DNA of 47,868 nt, from NCBI RefSeq assembly GCF_016863035.1, contig NZ_BOOC01000028.1, forward strand, positions 1-47,868, read 5' to 3'. The notes under the pieces are model-generated. The model searched no databases and was not told where the DNA came from. It saw only the letters and a program-made list of their open reading frames with translations. The stretch is from Microbispora corallina (lineage in GTDB: Bacteria; Actinomycetota; Actinomycetes; Streptosporangiales; Streptosporangiaceae). The position numbers and the translations under genes are program-made. Below, piece by piece: positions 1-8,206 of this stretch. Position 1 is the stretch's first letter; every line of letters begins with the position of its first letter.

Positions 1-1
1 A

Positions 2-1330
2 ACCCGCATCGCGGCCCTGAGCCCCTCACTCACCGCCGTCGCCGGGGTGCTGGCCAGCCGCATGCTGCGACTGGTCCTCGGAGCGGTGACGGGGATTCTC
101 ATCGCGCGGACCCTGCAGCCCGAAGGCAGGGGCGTCTACTCCGTCATAGCGACCACAGCCGGCACCGCCATCGTCGTGGCCCACCTGTCCCTGGAGAAAT
201 CACAGATCACCTTCTGGCCGAACTCGTCCCGCCATCGGCCGCTCATCACCAACGCGCTGGTCCTCGGCATGGCGTTCGGATTCGTGGCGACGGTCGGCGT
301 TCTCGTCCTCGTCGCGGTCAAGGGCTCGCCCGGCGCGTTCCCTCTGTGGGCGGCGGCGCTGCTCGCCATCCCGTTCGGCACGGCGTCCATCAACTTCACC
401 TCCATTCTGCTGCTGCAGTCCCGCAGGAAGGTGGTCAACCAGGCCACCGTGGTCGCCTCGATGGCGCAATGCCTGCCCATCCTCGCCCTCGCGGCCTCTG
501 GGCACGTGACCATCACAAGCGTGGTCCTCTGCTGGACCGCCTCCATCGTGGTGCCGTTCTTCTTCTCGGTCCGGGCGCTGTGGCCCATAACCCTGCGTTG
601 TGAGAAGAGTTTCGTCCGGCACGAACTCGGCCTTTCGATCCGCTACCACGTCGGGCTCGTGGCCTCCAACCTCCTCCTGAGCATGGACGTCTTCCTGCTG
701 AGCGCTCTGGACTCCACGGCGACGGTCGGCATCTACACGGTGGCCGTGACGGTGATGGGCCTCGCCCGGATGCCGGCCGAGGCCCTCACCCAGGTCGTTC
801 TCCCTCGGCAGGCCGTCCAGGGAGCGCGCGAGGCCCAACTGGTCACCGCCCGCACACTGCGGCTCAACCTGCTCGTATCGGCTGCCATCATCGGGTTGAT
901 CGCGGCCGCCTCACCTTGGCTGATCCCGCTGGTGTACGGCCACGCCTTCGCCGCGAGCGTCGCTCCCCTGCTGTTGCTCGCCCCCGGTACCGTCACGCTG
1001 ACCCTGGTCCGCCCGGTCGAGCAGTATCTGGTGCGACTCGAGCGTCCGGTCACGATGGCGGCGATCTCTTGTGGGGCTCTGGCAGTAAACCTGCTGCTCA
1101 ACCTCATGGCGATCCCGCGATGGGGGGCGGTCGGCGCCGCGCTGGTGTCGTCCGTTTCTTACACGCTACTGGCGTTCCTGGAGACGGCGTGGTTCCTGCG
1201 ATCGGCGCGGATGCCCGTGTCCGCGTTGGTGCCACGCCTTGCCGATCTGCGCAGGACGCAACCCCCCGCCTCCACCTCCGCGGGGAAGCAACCGCCGGCA
1301 TCCCGGCCTGCGGCGACGCCGTCCAGATGA
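2..1330 (+). CDS. Oligosaccharide flippase (Wzx-like, MOP superfamily), 5'-truncated
   Basis: The reading frame is open to the left edge, so the true start lies outside; the GTG at 47 and ATG at 62 are only internal candidates. The protein is almost entirely hydrophobic helices. The early segment 'LIARTLQPEGRGVYSVI' is typical of polysaccharide flippases, in which a Gly-Arg-Gly-x-Tyr follows the first helix. The visible part of about 440 residues fits 10-12 membrane segments and ends in a Pro/Arg-rich cytoplasmic tail. The expected role is moving undecaprenyl-linked repeat units across the membrane; this comes from family knowledge and from the polymerase-like and glycosyltransferase genes that follow. 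Specificity cannot be read from the sequence. Confidence 0.82.
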   Translation, partial: TRIAALSPSLTAVAGVLASRMLRLVLGAVTGILIARTLQPEGRGVYSVIATTAGTAIVVAHLSLEKSQITFWPNSSRHRPLITNALVLGMAFGFVATVGVLVLVAVKGSPGAFPLWAAALLAIPFGTASINFTSILLLQSRRKVVNQATVVASMAQCLPILALAASGHVTITSVVLCWTASIVVPFFFSVRALWPITLRCEKSFVRHELGLSIRYHVGLVASNLLLSMDVFLLSALDSTATVGIYTVAVTVMGLARMPAEALTQVVLPRQAVQGAREAQLVTARTLRLNLLVSAAIIGLIAAASPWLIPLVYGHAFAASVAPLLLLAPGTVTLTLVRPVEQYLVRLERPVTMAAISCGALAVNLLLNLMAIPRWGAVGAALVSSVSYTLLAFLETAWFLRSARMPVSALVPRLADLRRTQPPASTSAGKQPPASRPAATPSR

Positions 1331-1381
1331 GCTCTGGCCGTCCCGTACCGCCAGGAAGGACGACAGTTCACGTCAGAGCTC
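1329..1381. terminator. Possible convergent terminator between flippase and Wzy-like gene
   Basis: An 8-bp perfect inverted repeat (gagctctg at 1329-1336, cagagctc at 1374-1381) encloses a second short hairpin (cgtcc 1339-1343, ggacg 1358-1362). It lies between two genes that converge. There is no U-tract, and the long loop makes this a weak call. Confidence 0.25.
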
Positions 1382-1423
1382 GCGGATGCGACAGCCCGCC
1401 GGCGGCCAGATCAAGCGCGGCGA

Positions 1424-2671
1424 TCATGTCCATGGCTCGACGACGGTGCGGCGCCGTACCGGTTCTGGGCGCGGTGCGGGGGTGCGGGAGGCGCCCTGCC
1501 CCGGTTTCCGCGCGGCCTGCGTCCAGGCGACAGCGGCCAGCAGGCTCACGACCATGACGATCGGCATCCGCTGCCGGAAGATGAGACCGATATTGGACAT
1601 GCTCGTCGCGTACACGATCGTGCAGGGCACGACGAACAGCAGCAGGAGCATCAGCACTCTCCGGCTCTGACGCCAGAGATGACGTGCTCCTCTAATGGCG
1701 TGGAAGATGAGGAGATACCAGACCAGCGTTTCGATTTTCGCGAACTGGAGCACGGCGCTTCCACCCGTCCAGGGAAACGGCGACAGCACCGTGTAGGTGA
1801 GCTTCGGCAGAATCGCGCTCCATGGGTTTCCGCCGTCGTCGAAGACGACCCCGGAACCTCCCTCCGCGTTCCCGAGACGAACCGCCTCCGACTGCCCGCG
1901 CTCAAGCTGTTCCTGCATCGTCCCGATGGCAGTGTCCTGCGCCGTCTCGGGGAAGAACACGAGGGGCACCAGCAGTCCGGCGAGAAGGGCGAGAGTGCAC
2001 AGGGGAAGAGCCCGCCTGGCCCCGACGAAGCCGAGGACCAGCGGCAGCCCGCACATGAACACCATGTAGGGGCGCACGTTCCACAGGACCCATAGCAATG
2101 GCAGGAGCAGCAGCAGTTTCCGGATGTCGAACCTCTGGACGTTCGACGTGGCCAGCGCCAGGCACGCCATGACGCAGAACACGTTGAACCCGTCCTTGAA
2201 CGTGTCGGACGTATGCAGCATGAACGCCGGCATGAACGCCGTCAGGACGAGGAGCCGGTAGGAGGCGCGCTCGTCGGCGCCGATGAGTCTGGCGAACCGG
2301 TACATGAGGATGCACAGTGCGCACGCGATGACCGCTACCACCGACGTGCATGCCAGGGGAGCCGGACCGCCGCACACGTAGATGACGAGCGCGAAGAGAT
2401 TGCAGGGCACCGACACCGCGTCGATGGCGACGAACTGGAACCCCTCGCGATTCCAGATCTCTACGATCCGCTCCGCCCAGAGCTCATAGGTGTAGTTGTC
2501 GCCGCCGTACGGCAGCAAGTGGCTGCGCAGGAGCAGGACATGAACGACGAGTCGTGCGACGAAGGCCAGAAACAGCACCCATAGGGCCCGCCGCGCCACA
2601 TCCCCGTGCAGGAAAGTCTGAATAAGAAAGACAAGTACAATCGCGGAGATCGCGACAACCATGTATTCCAC
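1424..2671 (-). CDS. Polytopic membrane protein, probable Wzy-like polysaccharide polymerase
   Basis: A protein of 415 residues with about ten hydrophobic segments and a large extracytoplasmic loop in the second half (residues about 230-300, rich in Glu/Gly). The N-terminal loop holds 'GGDNYTYE' and the last helices hold 'NIGLIFRQRMPIVMV'. An Arg-Gln-Arg-Met-Pro segment before the final helix is seen in membrane proteins of exopolysaccharide loci that act as polymerases or GT-C enzymes. No strict family motif is visible, so Wzy rests on topology and on convergence with the flippase gene. The GTG at 2671 gives the longest form; the ATG at 2662 follows a GTGGA sequence and is an equally good start. 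The C-terminal tail is Arg/Pro-rich. Confidence 0.72.
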   Translation of the reverse strand: MEYMVVAISAIVLVFLIQTFLHGDVARRALWVLFLAFVARLVVHVLLLRSHLLPYGGDNYTYELWAERIVEIWNREGFQFVAIDAVSVPCNLFALVIYVCGGPAPLACTSVVAVIACALCILMYRFARLIGADERASYRLLVLTAFMPAFMLHTSDTFKDGFNVFCVMACLALATSNVQRFDIRKLLLLLPLLWVLWNVRPYMVFMCGLPLVLGFVGARRALPLCTLALLAGLLVPLVFFPETAQDTAIGTMQEQLERGQSEAVRLGNAEGGSGVVFDDGGNPWSAILPKLTYTVLSPFPWTGGSAVLQFAKIETLVWYLLIFHAIRGARHLWRQSRRVLMLLLLFVVPCTIVYATSMSNIGLIFRQRMPIVMVVSLLAAVAWTQAARKPGQGASRTPAPRPEPVRRRTVVEPWT

Positions 2672-2983
2672 AGAGAATCACCCGAATAATGTGGCGCGCA
2701 AAACGGGAGGTCGGCAACGTCTCGACACCCTAGCCCAGAAAACCCGTCGATTCCGCGTACACCGCCTTTCCCTTCGGCCAAGCCGGCGCAAAGGATCGAA
2801 CCGGCCATGGCCGCGGCTTTCCGTGGCGAAACCCGTCGGCTACGCCATGGAAATCTCCCGTGGGAGTCGGCAGGAGGAGGGGCGGGCACTTACTGCCCGG
2901 GATCGGTCAAAGGAGTGACAAGAAAGCGATTGGCACGCTGCGTCCGGCCCGCCTCCGCCGATCGGCTCGCCAGGCTTGCACTC
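2672..2983. other. Divergent intergenic region, no gene seen
   Basis: About 310 bases separate two divergent membrane-protein genes. The frame of the rightward gene stays open back to 2807, but the extra residues are polar, Arg-rich and unlike a protein N-terminus. Both promoters are expected here; I see no convincing -35/-10 pair. Confidence 0.5.
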
Positions 2984-5314
2984 ATGGAAGCGACGTCGCC
3001 CGTTCACCCGGCCACGCGGAGTCCGTCCAGGCCGACCGGCCGCGCGGCACGGGCGTCAGGCGGGCGAAGTGCACACGCCCGCGGATTCCTGCGATCCTGG
3101 TGGCTGCCCGCCGCCACGGTCGCCGCGTTCACCATGGTCGTTCTGCTCCGTTACGGCGTCACGCCGCGCGACCTGCTCGTCTTCGCCGTCTACGTCGCCT
3201 TCGGCCTGGCCCTGCCCGGTGTCCTGCTCGTCCGGGCCCTGCACGGCGGCAGGCGTACGCTCGCGGAGGAGATCGCCTTCGGTCTGGCGCTCGGGTACGC
3301 CCTGGAGGTCTGCTCCTACATCGCCGCTCGTGCGGCCGGGCTCCCTCTCCTCGTGTTGGTCTGGCCCACAGCCACCTACGCCCTCTTCCTCTTCGTGCCA
3401 CGCCTGCGACCGCACTGGAAGTCGCCGCCCCGCCGGCATGCCCCGTTGTGGTGGTCATGGGCGCTCGCCCTGATCATGATCTATCTGGTGGCATGGGGCG
3501 CGGTGTCGTATTTCGCCCTCACTCCTCTCACCTGGCCCGCGCTCGGCACCGCCGCGCCCGACGTGCCCTTCCACCTCAGCCTGATCGGCGAGCTGAAGAA
3601 CCATGTGCCGCCGACGATGCCGATGGTGGCCGGGGAGCCGCTCTCCTACCACTGGTTCGTGTACGCCCACTTCGCCGCCTCGAGTCAGATCACCGGCATC
3701 GAGCCGCTGATACTGCTGTCGCGCCTGGGCGTGGTGCCGATGCTGGCGGCGCTGATCACGCTGATCGCCCTGAACGGACGCAGGGTCACCGGGTCATGGA
3801 CAGGCGGCCTGCTGGCGACAGCAGCGACGATCTTCGTGGCGACGCCGTCCCTCTACCTCGGCAAGGACATCGGCTCGTTCACCTGGGGAGGCATCCCGGA
3901 CCTCGCGTGGTGGAGCCCCACCCAGACCTTCGGATCACTACTGTTCGCCCCCCTCGTCATCGTACTGATCGAGATTCTCCAGCAGCGGGCGCGGAGCGCG
4001 GGCGGGTGGCTGCTCCTGACACTTCTCACCGCGGCGTTGACGGGGGCCAAGGCCACCTACCTCCCCATGCTCGCGGTGGGACTCGTGACGGTGGCCGTCG
4101 TGGAGACGATCCGCGAACGACGGCTCTCGCGGCATACCGCCGGCGCGCTGTGCATCACGGCCATGGGTCTGGCCTTCTCGCAGTTCGTGCTGTACGCCGG
4201 AACCCGGGGGGCGCTCGTCGTCTCTCCGTTCTATTTCATCCGCACGACCTGGAGGGCTCTGACCGGTATCGCCGGCCAGGAGCAACCCACCGCGAGCTCC
4301 CTGATCGGTATGACCCTGGTGGTGCTGCTGGGCTGGCTCGTCGTGTGGTCCGGGATCCTCGGGCTGCTGGCCCGCCCCCGCCTGCTCGCCCGGCAGGCGG
4401 TGCCTCTCATGCTGGGCTTCGGTGGGATCGGCTTCGGCACCGCCCTGTTCCTCGCCCATCCCAGTCTCAGCCAGTTCTTCTTCCTGTGGGGCGCCTATCC
4501 CTATCTGGCCATCCTCGCGATCCTCGGCCTTCGCGAGCTGGTCGCGAGAGCGGGGGTCTCACGCCGGGCGGTCCTGTCCGCCGCCGCCTGCGGCCTTCTT
4601 TCCGTGTATCTGATCCCGGTGCTCTGCGGAGTGCGAGTTCCCGTGCCCCCCGAGCGGGACACCCTGCTGTTCCTGCCGTACATCGTGCTGGCCATCGCGG
4701 CGGCCTCGGCGGGCGTGGTCCTGATCGTCAAGGCGGGGTGGATCCGAGCCTGGGCGCTCACAACCGTGGCGTTCGCGGCCATCGGCCTACCCGCAGACCT
4801 GCACGCGCGGGTGCTCGCGACCGTCTTCCCGCTTGCGGGCGAGCACGCCGGCGAGGCGGGCAGGACCTCCGCCCCGGCTGCGGAGGGGCTCATGGCCGCC
4901 GGACGCTGGCTACGCGACCACTCCGGTCCCGGCGACCTGGTCGCCACGAATGCGCACTGCCGCTGGGGACTCGAGAGCCCGTGTGACAGCCGCCAGTTCT
5001 GGGCGTCCGCCCTCAGCGAGCGGCGGATGCTCGTCGAGGGGTGGGCGTTCACCTTCACCAGCGAGAACCGCTGGCACCCCGGGCTGACAGTCGCGCAGAT
5101 CCCGTTCTGGGACCGCGAGCGGATCCGGCTCAACGACGCCGCGTTCCGCAGCCCGACTGCCGCTGTGATGCAGGACCTGCGGAGGCGCTACCACGTGCGG
5201 TGGCTCTTGGCGGAGAACGGGCACCTCGCGGGCGTCAGCCCCGAACTCGGCGACTTCGCGACGCTCGTGTTCCGGTCGGGCGACTGCTCCGTCTACCGAC
5301 TGGCGGACGGATGA
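2984..5314 (+). CDS. Large polytopic membrane protein, GT-C-like
   Basis: A protein of 776 residues from the ATG at 2984, which gives a short Arg/Pro-rich cytoplasmic tail before the first helix ('WWLPAATVAAF'). An upstream GTG at 2915 is possible, but its AGGA abuts the codon. About twelve or more membrane helices are followed by a soluble C-terminal domain of roughly 150 residues ('WLRDHSGPGDLVATN' onward). The first large outer loop holds 'DVPFHLSLIGEL' and 'PLSYHWFVYAHF'; an Asp and His in the first periplasmic loop is the GT-C layout, in which lipid-phosphate-linked sugars are donors. It could add a sugar to the polymer or polymerise it. The next gene, a GT4, starts 42 bases downstream on the same strand. 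The exact family is not recognised. Confidence 0.7.
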   Translation: MEATSPVHPATRSPSRPTGRAARASGGRSAHARGFLRSWWLPAATVAAFTMVVLLRYGVTPRDLLVFAVYVAFGLALPGVLLVRALHGGRRTLAEEIAFGLALGYALEVCSYIAARAAGLPLLVLVWPTATYALFLFVPRLRPHWKSPPRRHAPLWWSWALALIMIYLVAWGAVSYFALTPLTWPALGTAAPDVPFHLSLIGELKNHVPPTMPMVAGEPLSYHWFVYAHFAASSQITGIEPLILLSRLGVVPMLAALITLIALNGRRVTGSWTGGLLATAATIFVATPSLYLGKDIGSFTWGGIPDLAWWSPTQTFGSLLFAPLVIVLIEILQQRARSAGGWLLLTLLTAALTGAKATYLPMLAVGLVTVAVVETIRERRLSRHTAGALCITAMGLAFSQFVLYAGTRGALVVSPFYFIRTTWRALTGIAGQEQPTASSLIGMTLVVLLGWLVVWSGILGLLARPRLLARQAVPLMLGFGGIGFGTALFLAHPSLSQFFFLWGAYPYLAILAILGLRELVARAGVSRRAVLSAAACGLLSVYLIPVLCGVRVPVPPERDTLLFLPYIVLAIAAASAGVVLIVKAGWIRAWALTTVAFAAIGLPADLHARVLATVFPLAGEHAGEAGRTSAPAAEGLMAAGRWLRDHSGPGDLVATNAHCRWGLESPCDSRQFWASALSERRMLVEGWAFTFTSENRWHPGLTVAQIPFWDRERIRLNDAAFRSPTAAVMQDLRRRYHVRWLLAENGHLAGVSPELGDFATLVFRSGDCSVYRLADG

Positions 5315-5356
5315 GGTCCTGATCGTCCCTGACCCGCGCACTTCCAGGAAGCCGAC

Positions 5357-6466
5357 ATGAGAGTTCTGCACATCGGACATCGCCTGCCTCCGGAGCCCGG
5401 GGGCAAGGAACGCTACATCGAGCGCCTCGTACACGAGCAACTCCTCCGCGGGCATGAGGTCGTCATCGCGCATCGGCACGGCGAGGCTCCGCCTGGGGCG
5501 GAATCACTCCCGCTCGCGCGCACCGCCGTGACACGAGCCCTGTCGCTGAAGACGGATGAGATCGCGTTCGCCGTCGAGTGCGCGAGAGCCCTGCACGGGA
5601 TGCGCGGTATCGACGTCATCCACCTGCACGGAGACCACCGCGAAGCGCTCGGCCTGGGCCCGGCCGCGCGGCGGCTGGGCATCGCTCTCGTGGTCCACGT
5701 GCATGGCGGGATGAACACACGCCACCGGCGGATCATGCCGTGGGCCTTCCGCCACGTCGCCGGGTTCATCGTGTCGGGGACGAGACCCAGGGCGGACCTG
5801 CGCGCGGCCGGCATTCCCGACAGGCTCATCCGCTCGCTACCTGCCGGTGTGGACCTCGAAAGGCTCGCCGCGATACGGGAGAGCAACCAGGTCGAGCGGG
5901 GGCTGATCGTCAGCGTGGGATCGCTGGTGCCGGTGAAGAACCATTCGCTGACCATCGCGGCGTTCCACGAGATTCGGGCCACCCACCCGCACGCCCGCCT
6001 CGTCATCGTCGGCAGCGGCCCGGAACGGGCCCGCCTCGAACGACTAGCCGGTCCGGACGTCCGCTTCACCGGGCAGATCCCGCCGGACGAGGTCTACCGT
6101 CTGGTCAGCAGGGCCGAGGTCTTCGTGCACTCCTCCCAACGGCTGCCCACCATCGCCGAGGGGATACCGACCGCGCCGCTGGAGGCGCTGGCGCTCGGCG
6201 CCGCGGTCGTCGTCTCCTCTGAGTCGTCACTCGAGCCCGCCGTCACCGACGAGGCCGCCTACCGCGTGTTCCGCTCGGGATCCGCGGCGGATCTGGCCAG
6301 GCACCTGTGTGGGGTACTCGACGACGACGCGGTTCGACGACGGATGGCCGAGCACGGTGTCCGCGCGGCCTCCGATCTCGACTGGCCCCTGGTGGCGGGG
6401 CGCATCGAGGAGTGGTACGAGCGGTTGACGCCCGCCCGGACCCCTCGGCGGCTCAACCGGTTCTAG
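5357..6466 (+). CDS. Glycosyltransferase family 4
   Basis: 369 residues with the GT-B double-Rossmann layout. The N-terminus 'MRVLHIGHRLPPEPGGKERY' carries the Gly-Gly loop of retaining GT4 enzymes. The C-domain has 'SVGSLVPVKNH', 'LVIVGSGPERARLE' and 'EGIPTAPLEALALGAAVV', where the Glu-x7-Glu-like element binds the sugar nucleotide. AGGAA at 5346-5350 lies 6 bases before the ATG and fixes the start. It is cytoplasmic and should add one sugar to the lipid-linked repeat unit; donor and acceptor are unknown. It probably shares a transcript with the GT-C-like gene before it. Confidence 0.9.
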   Translation: MRVLHIGHRLPPEPGGKERYIERLVHEQLLRGHEVVIAHRHGEAPPGAESLPLARTAVTRALSLKTDEIAFAVECARALHGMRGIDVIHLHGDHREALGLGPAARRLGIALVVHVHGGMNTRHRRIMPWAFRHVAGFIVSGTRPRADLRAAGIPDRLIRSLPAGVDLERLAAIRESNQVERGLIVSVGSLVPVKNHSLTIAAFHEIRATHPHARLVIVGSGPERARLERLAGPDVRFTGQIPPDEVYRLVSRAEVFVHSSQRLPTIAEGIPTAPLEALALGAAVVVSSESSLEPAVTDEAAYRVFRSGSAADLARHLCGVLDDDAVRRRMAEHGVRAASDLDWPLVAGRIEEWYERLTPARTPRRLNRF

Positions 6467-6586
6467 AGCGGGAGCCGCACGTGACGGGGCGACCGGACGT
6501 GGAACAGCCGGACTGCTCCATCGGCGCCGGCCGGCCGCACGACCGGCTGACGCGCTTCCGCCCCGGCGGCGATGTCCGGCGCGTAA

Positions 6587-6614
6587 GAGGGGCGCCACCA
6601 TCGCGACGCCCCTC
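6587..6614. terminator. Stem-loop between two convergent glycosyltransferase genes
   Basis: A perfect 8-bp stem (gaggggcg 6587-6594, cgcccctc 6607-6614) with a 12-base loop sits in the 160-base gap between convergent genes. Position and stem fit a two-way terminator; there is no U-run. Confidence 0.4.
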
Positions 6615-6626
6615 GTACGTCCGCCG

Positions 6627-7826
6627 TCACTGAGGCTGCAACGTCCCCCGCCCGAGGCCCGCACGCCCGGCCAGGTCCACGTAGAGCTCCTCGAACCATT
6701 CCGACGTCGTGACCATGTCCAAGCCGTCCCCATCAGCCAGGGCTCCGGCCCGCAGTTCACTATGGGTCCGCGGCTCCATCGCCTGGAGCACGGCCCTGGC
6801 GAGGGCGCCGGGCGATCCCGGCTCGGTGAGGATGCCGTTCCGCCCCGAGGTGATCAGGTCGGGGAGGCCTCCGACCCGGGTGGAGACCACCGGCACCCCC
6901 GCCGCGAGTGCCTCCATGACCACAACGGGCAGCCCCTCGTGGTGGGAGCTGAGGACGAGAAGGTCGGCTGCCGCGATCAGCCGCCTGGCTCCGGATACCC
7001 GCCCGAGGACGCGCACCTGCCCGGCGAGACGCCGCTCCCGCACGTCGCGAACGACCGCGTCCCGCAGCGGTCCTTCCCCCGCGAGCAGGAAAACGGCGTC
7101 CGGGCGGGCCCGCACCACCTCGGAGGCCGCCTGGACGAGCATGCGGTGATTCTTCTCGGGGCGGAAGTTGGCGATGGTGACGCACAGGAAGGCGCTCTCG
7201 GGCACGTCGAACTCGCGCCGCACGTCGGCCGCCCGTGCGGCCCACTCCCGCTGGTTGCGCACGTCGACCCCGTGAATCCGGGTCAGCAGCCGACGGCAAC
7301 CCGCGACGGCGCGGGACTGCGCCACAGCCGGTGACACGGCGACGGTACGGTCGTCCAGCCTCCGGGTGAGCCGGTCGAGGAACATCGTCTTGGGCCACTG
7401 GATGCCGTGGACCGTCGACACGAGGACGGACCTGCGCCTGGTGAGCCGCACGAACGGGCGGAGCACGATGCCGGGCGCCGGAGAGTGCACGTTGAGCACA
7501 TCCGGCGCGAACCGCCGGACCATCGCGGCAAGCCTGGCGTAGACCAGCGCCCGTGGGCACGAACTGAGGTCGACGACCGTCACTCCGGCGGAACGCAAGC
7601 GCTCGATGAGCTCACCGGTCGACGCCCGCAGGCAGATCACCGTGTAGTCCACGGCGCTGTTCACGATCCGCCTCCGCGCCGTCAGAAGCCGTTCGACGAG
7701 CAACACCTCGGCGCCCCCGGGGTCGAGGGTCTTGACGACCTCGCACACCCGAAGCCCGCGCACGGTGAGCCCGGCCGGAGCCGCCGCATCAGCCTGATCG
7801 CAGCCGGAATTGGAATGGAAGTTCAT
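6627..7826 (-). CDS. Glycosyltransferase family 4
   Basis: 399 residues, GT-B fold. The N-domain holds 'VVKTLDPGGAEVLLVERL', the Gly-Gly-Ala-Glu loop typical of GT4. The C-domain holds 'IANFRPEKNHRMLV', 'LLAGEGPLRDAV' and 'SSHHEGLPVVVMEALAAG', the Glu-Gly-x-Pro and Glu-Ala-x-Ala-x-Gly donor-binding signature. The ATG at 7826 is preceded by a GGCGGAG-like site at short spacing. A small secreted-peptide-like frame overlaps its start on the same strand (see 7789-8004). It faces away from the GT4 gene at 8207 and converges with the one at 5357. Cytoplasmic assembly of the repeat unit is inferred. Confidence 0.9.
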   Translation of the reverse strand: MNFHSNSGCDQADAAAPAGLTVRGLRVCEVVKTLDPGGAEVLLVERLLTARRRIVNSAVDYTVICLRASTGELIERLRSAGVTVVDLSSCPRALVYARLAAMVRRFAPDVLNVHSPAPGIVLRPFVRLTRRRSVLVSTVHGIQWPKTMFLDRLTRRLDDRTVAVSPAVAQSRAVAGCRRLLTRIHGVDVRNQREWAARAADVRREFDVPESAFLCVTIANFRPEKNHRMLVQAASEVVRARPDAVFLLAGEGPLRDAVVRDVRERRLAGQVRVLGRVSGARRLIAAADLLVLSSHHEGLPVVVMEALAAGVPVVSTRVGGLPDLITSGRNGILTEPGSPGALARAVLQAMEPRTHSELRAGALADGDGLDMVTTSEWFEELYVDLAGRAGLGRGTLQPQ

Positions 7827-8004
7827 GTGCTCCGCCTACCGATTTTTTATCCACGTCATCCGCGATCGCGGGTTTGAATTCCCAGAAACCACGCTTCGCC
7901 GACTCGGCGAGCGCACCGGAAGATACGTAAAAGGAAATCATCGCGATAAGCACAGGCAAGCGAAACACGGCCCTCTTGGCCTGTCCTTTCCATCGGAATC
8001 GCAT
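7789..8004 (-). CDS. Candidate small secreted peptide overlapping a glycosyltransferase start
   Basis: A 71-residue frame whose N-terminus looks like a signal peptide: a basic n-region from Met-Arg-Phe-Arg, a hydrophobic stretch 'PVLIAMISFYVSSGALA', and a plausible cleavage after Ala-Leu-Ala. The mature part would be about 40 residues ('KRGFWEFKPAIADDVDKK'). An AGGCGG-like sequence precedes the ATG at 8004. It ends 38 bases inside the downstream glycosyltransferase gene, so translation could be coupled. Third-position GC is low for this genome, which argues either for foreign DNA or for a chance frame in the AT-richer promoter region. No family is recognised. Confidence 0.25.
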   Translation of the reverse strand: MRFRWKGQAKRAVFRLPVLIAMISFYVSSGALAESAKRGFWEFKPAIADDVDKKSVGGAHELPFQFRLRSG

Positions 8005-8206
8005 CGCCCGCCTGAACGTAGTCCGGCAGCAGACGACAGCGCGGTTACCAGCCACGATGTCCGGATCTCCCCGGACGGCGGCCACTCGATCATGGCCGGG
8101 TACCGAAATCGGAAACTCTTCCCCGTCACGGTGAGCGCACCGCTGCGCAGATCCTCGCGCCGGTTAGTTTCTCGGGCGTGAGACAGGCCTATCAGCGAGG
8201 ATCCCG
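7827..8206. other. Divergent, AT-richer intergenic region
   Basis: 380 bases between two divergent GT4 genes, clearly richer in A and T than the surroundings (for example gattttttatcc near 7842 and gtaaaaggaaatc near 7927). Promoters for both directions are expected. Apart from the small frame described at 7789-8004, nothing is recognisable. Confidence 0.5.
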
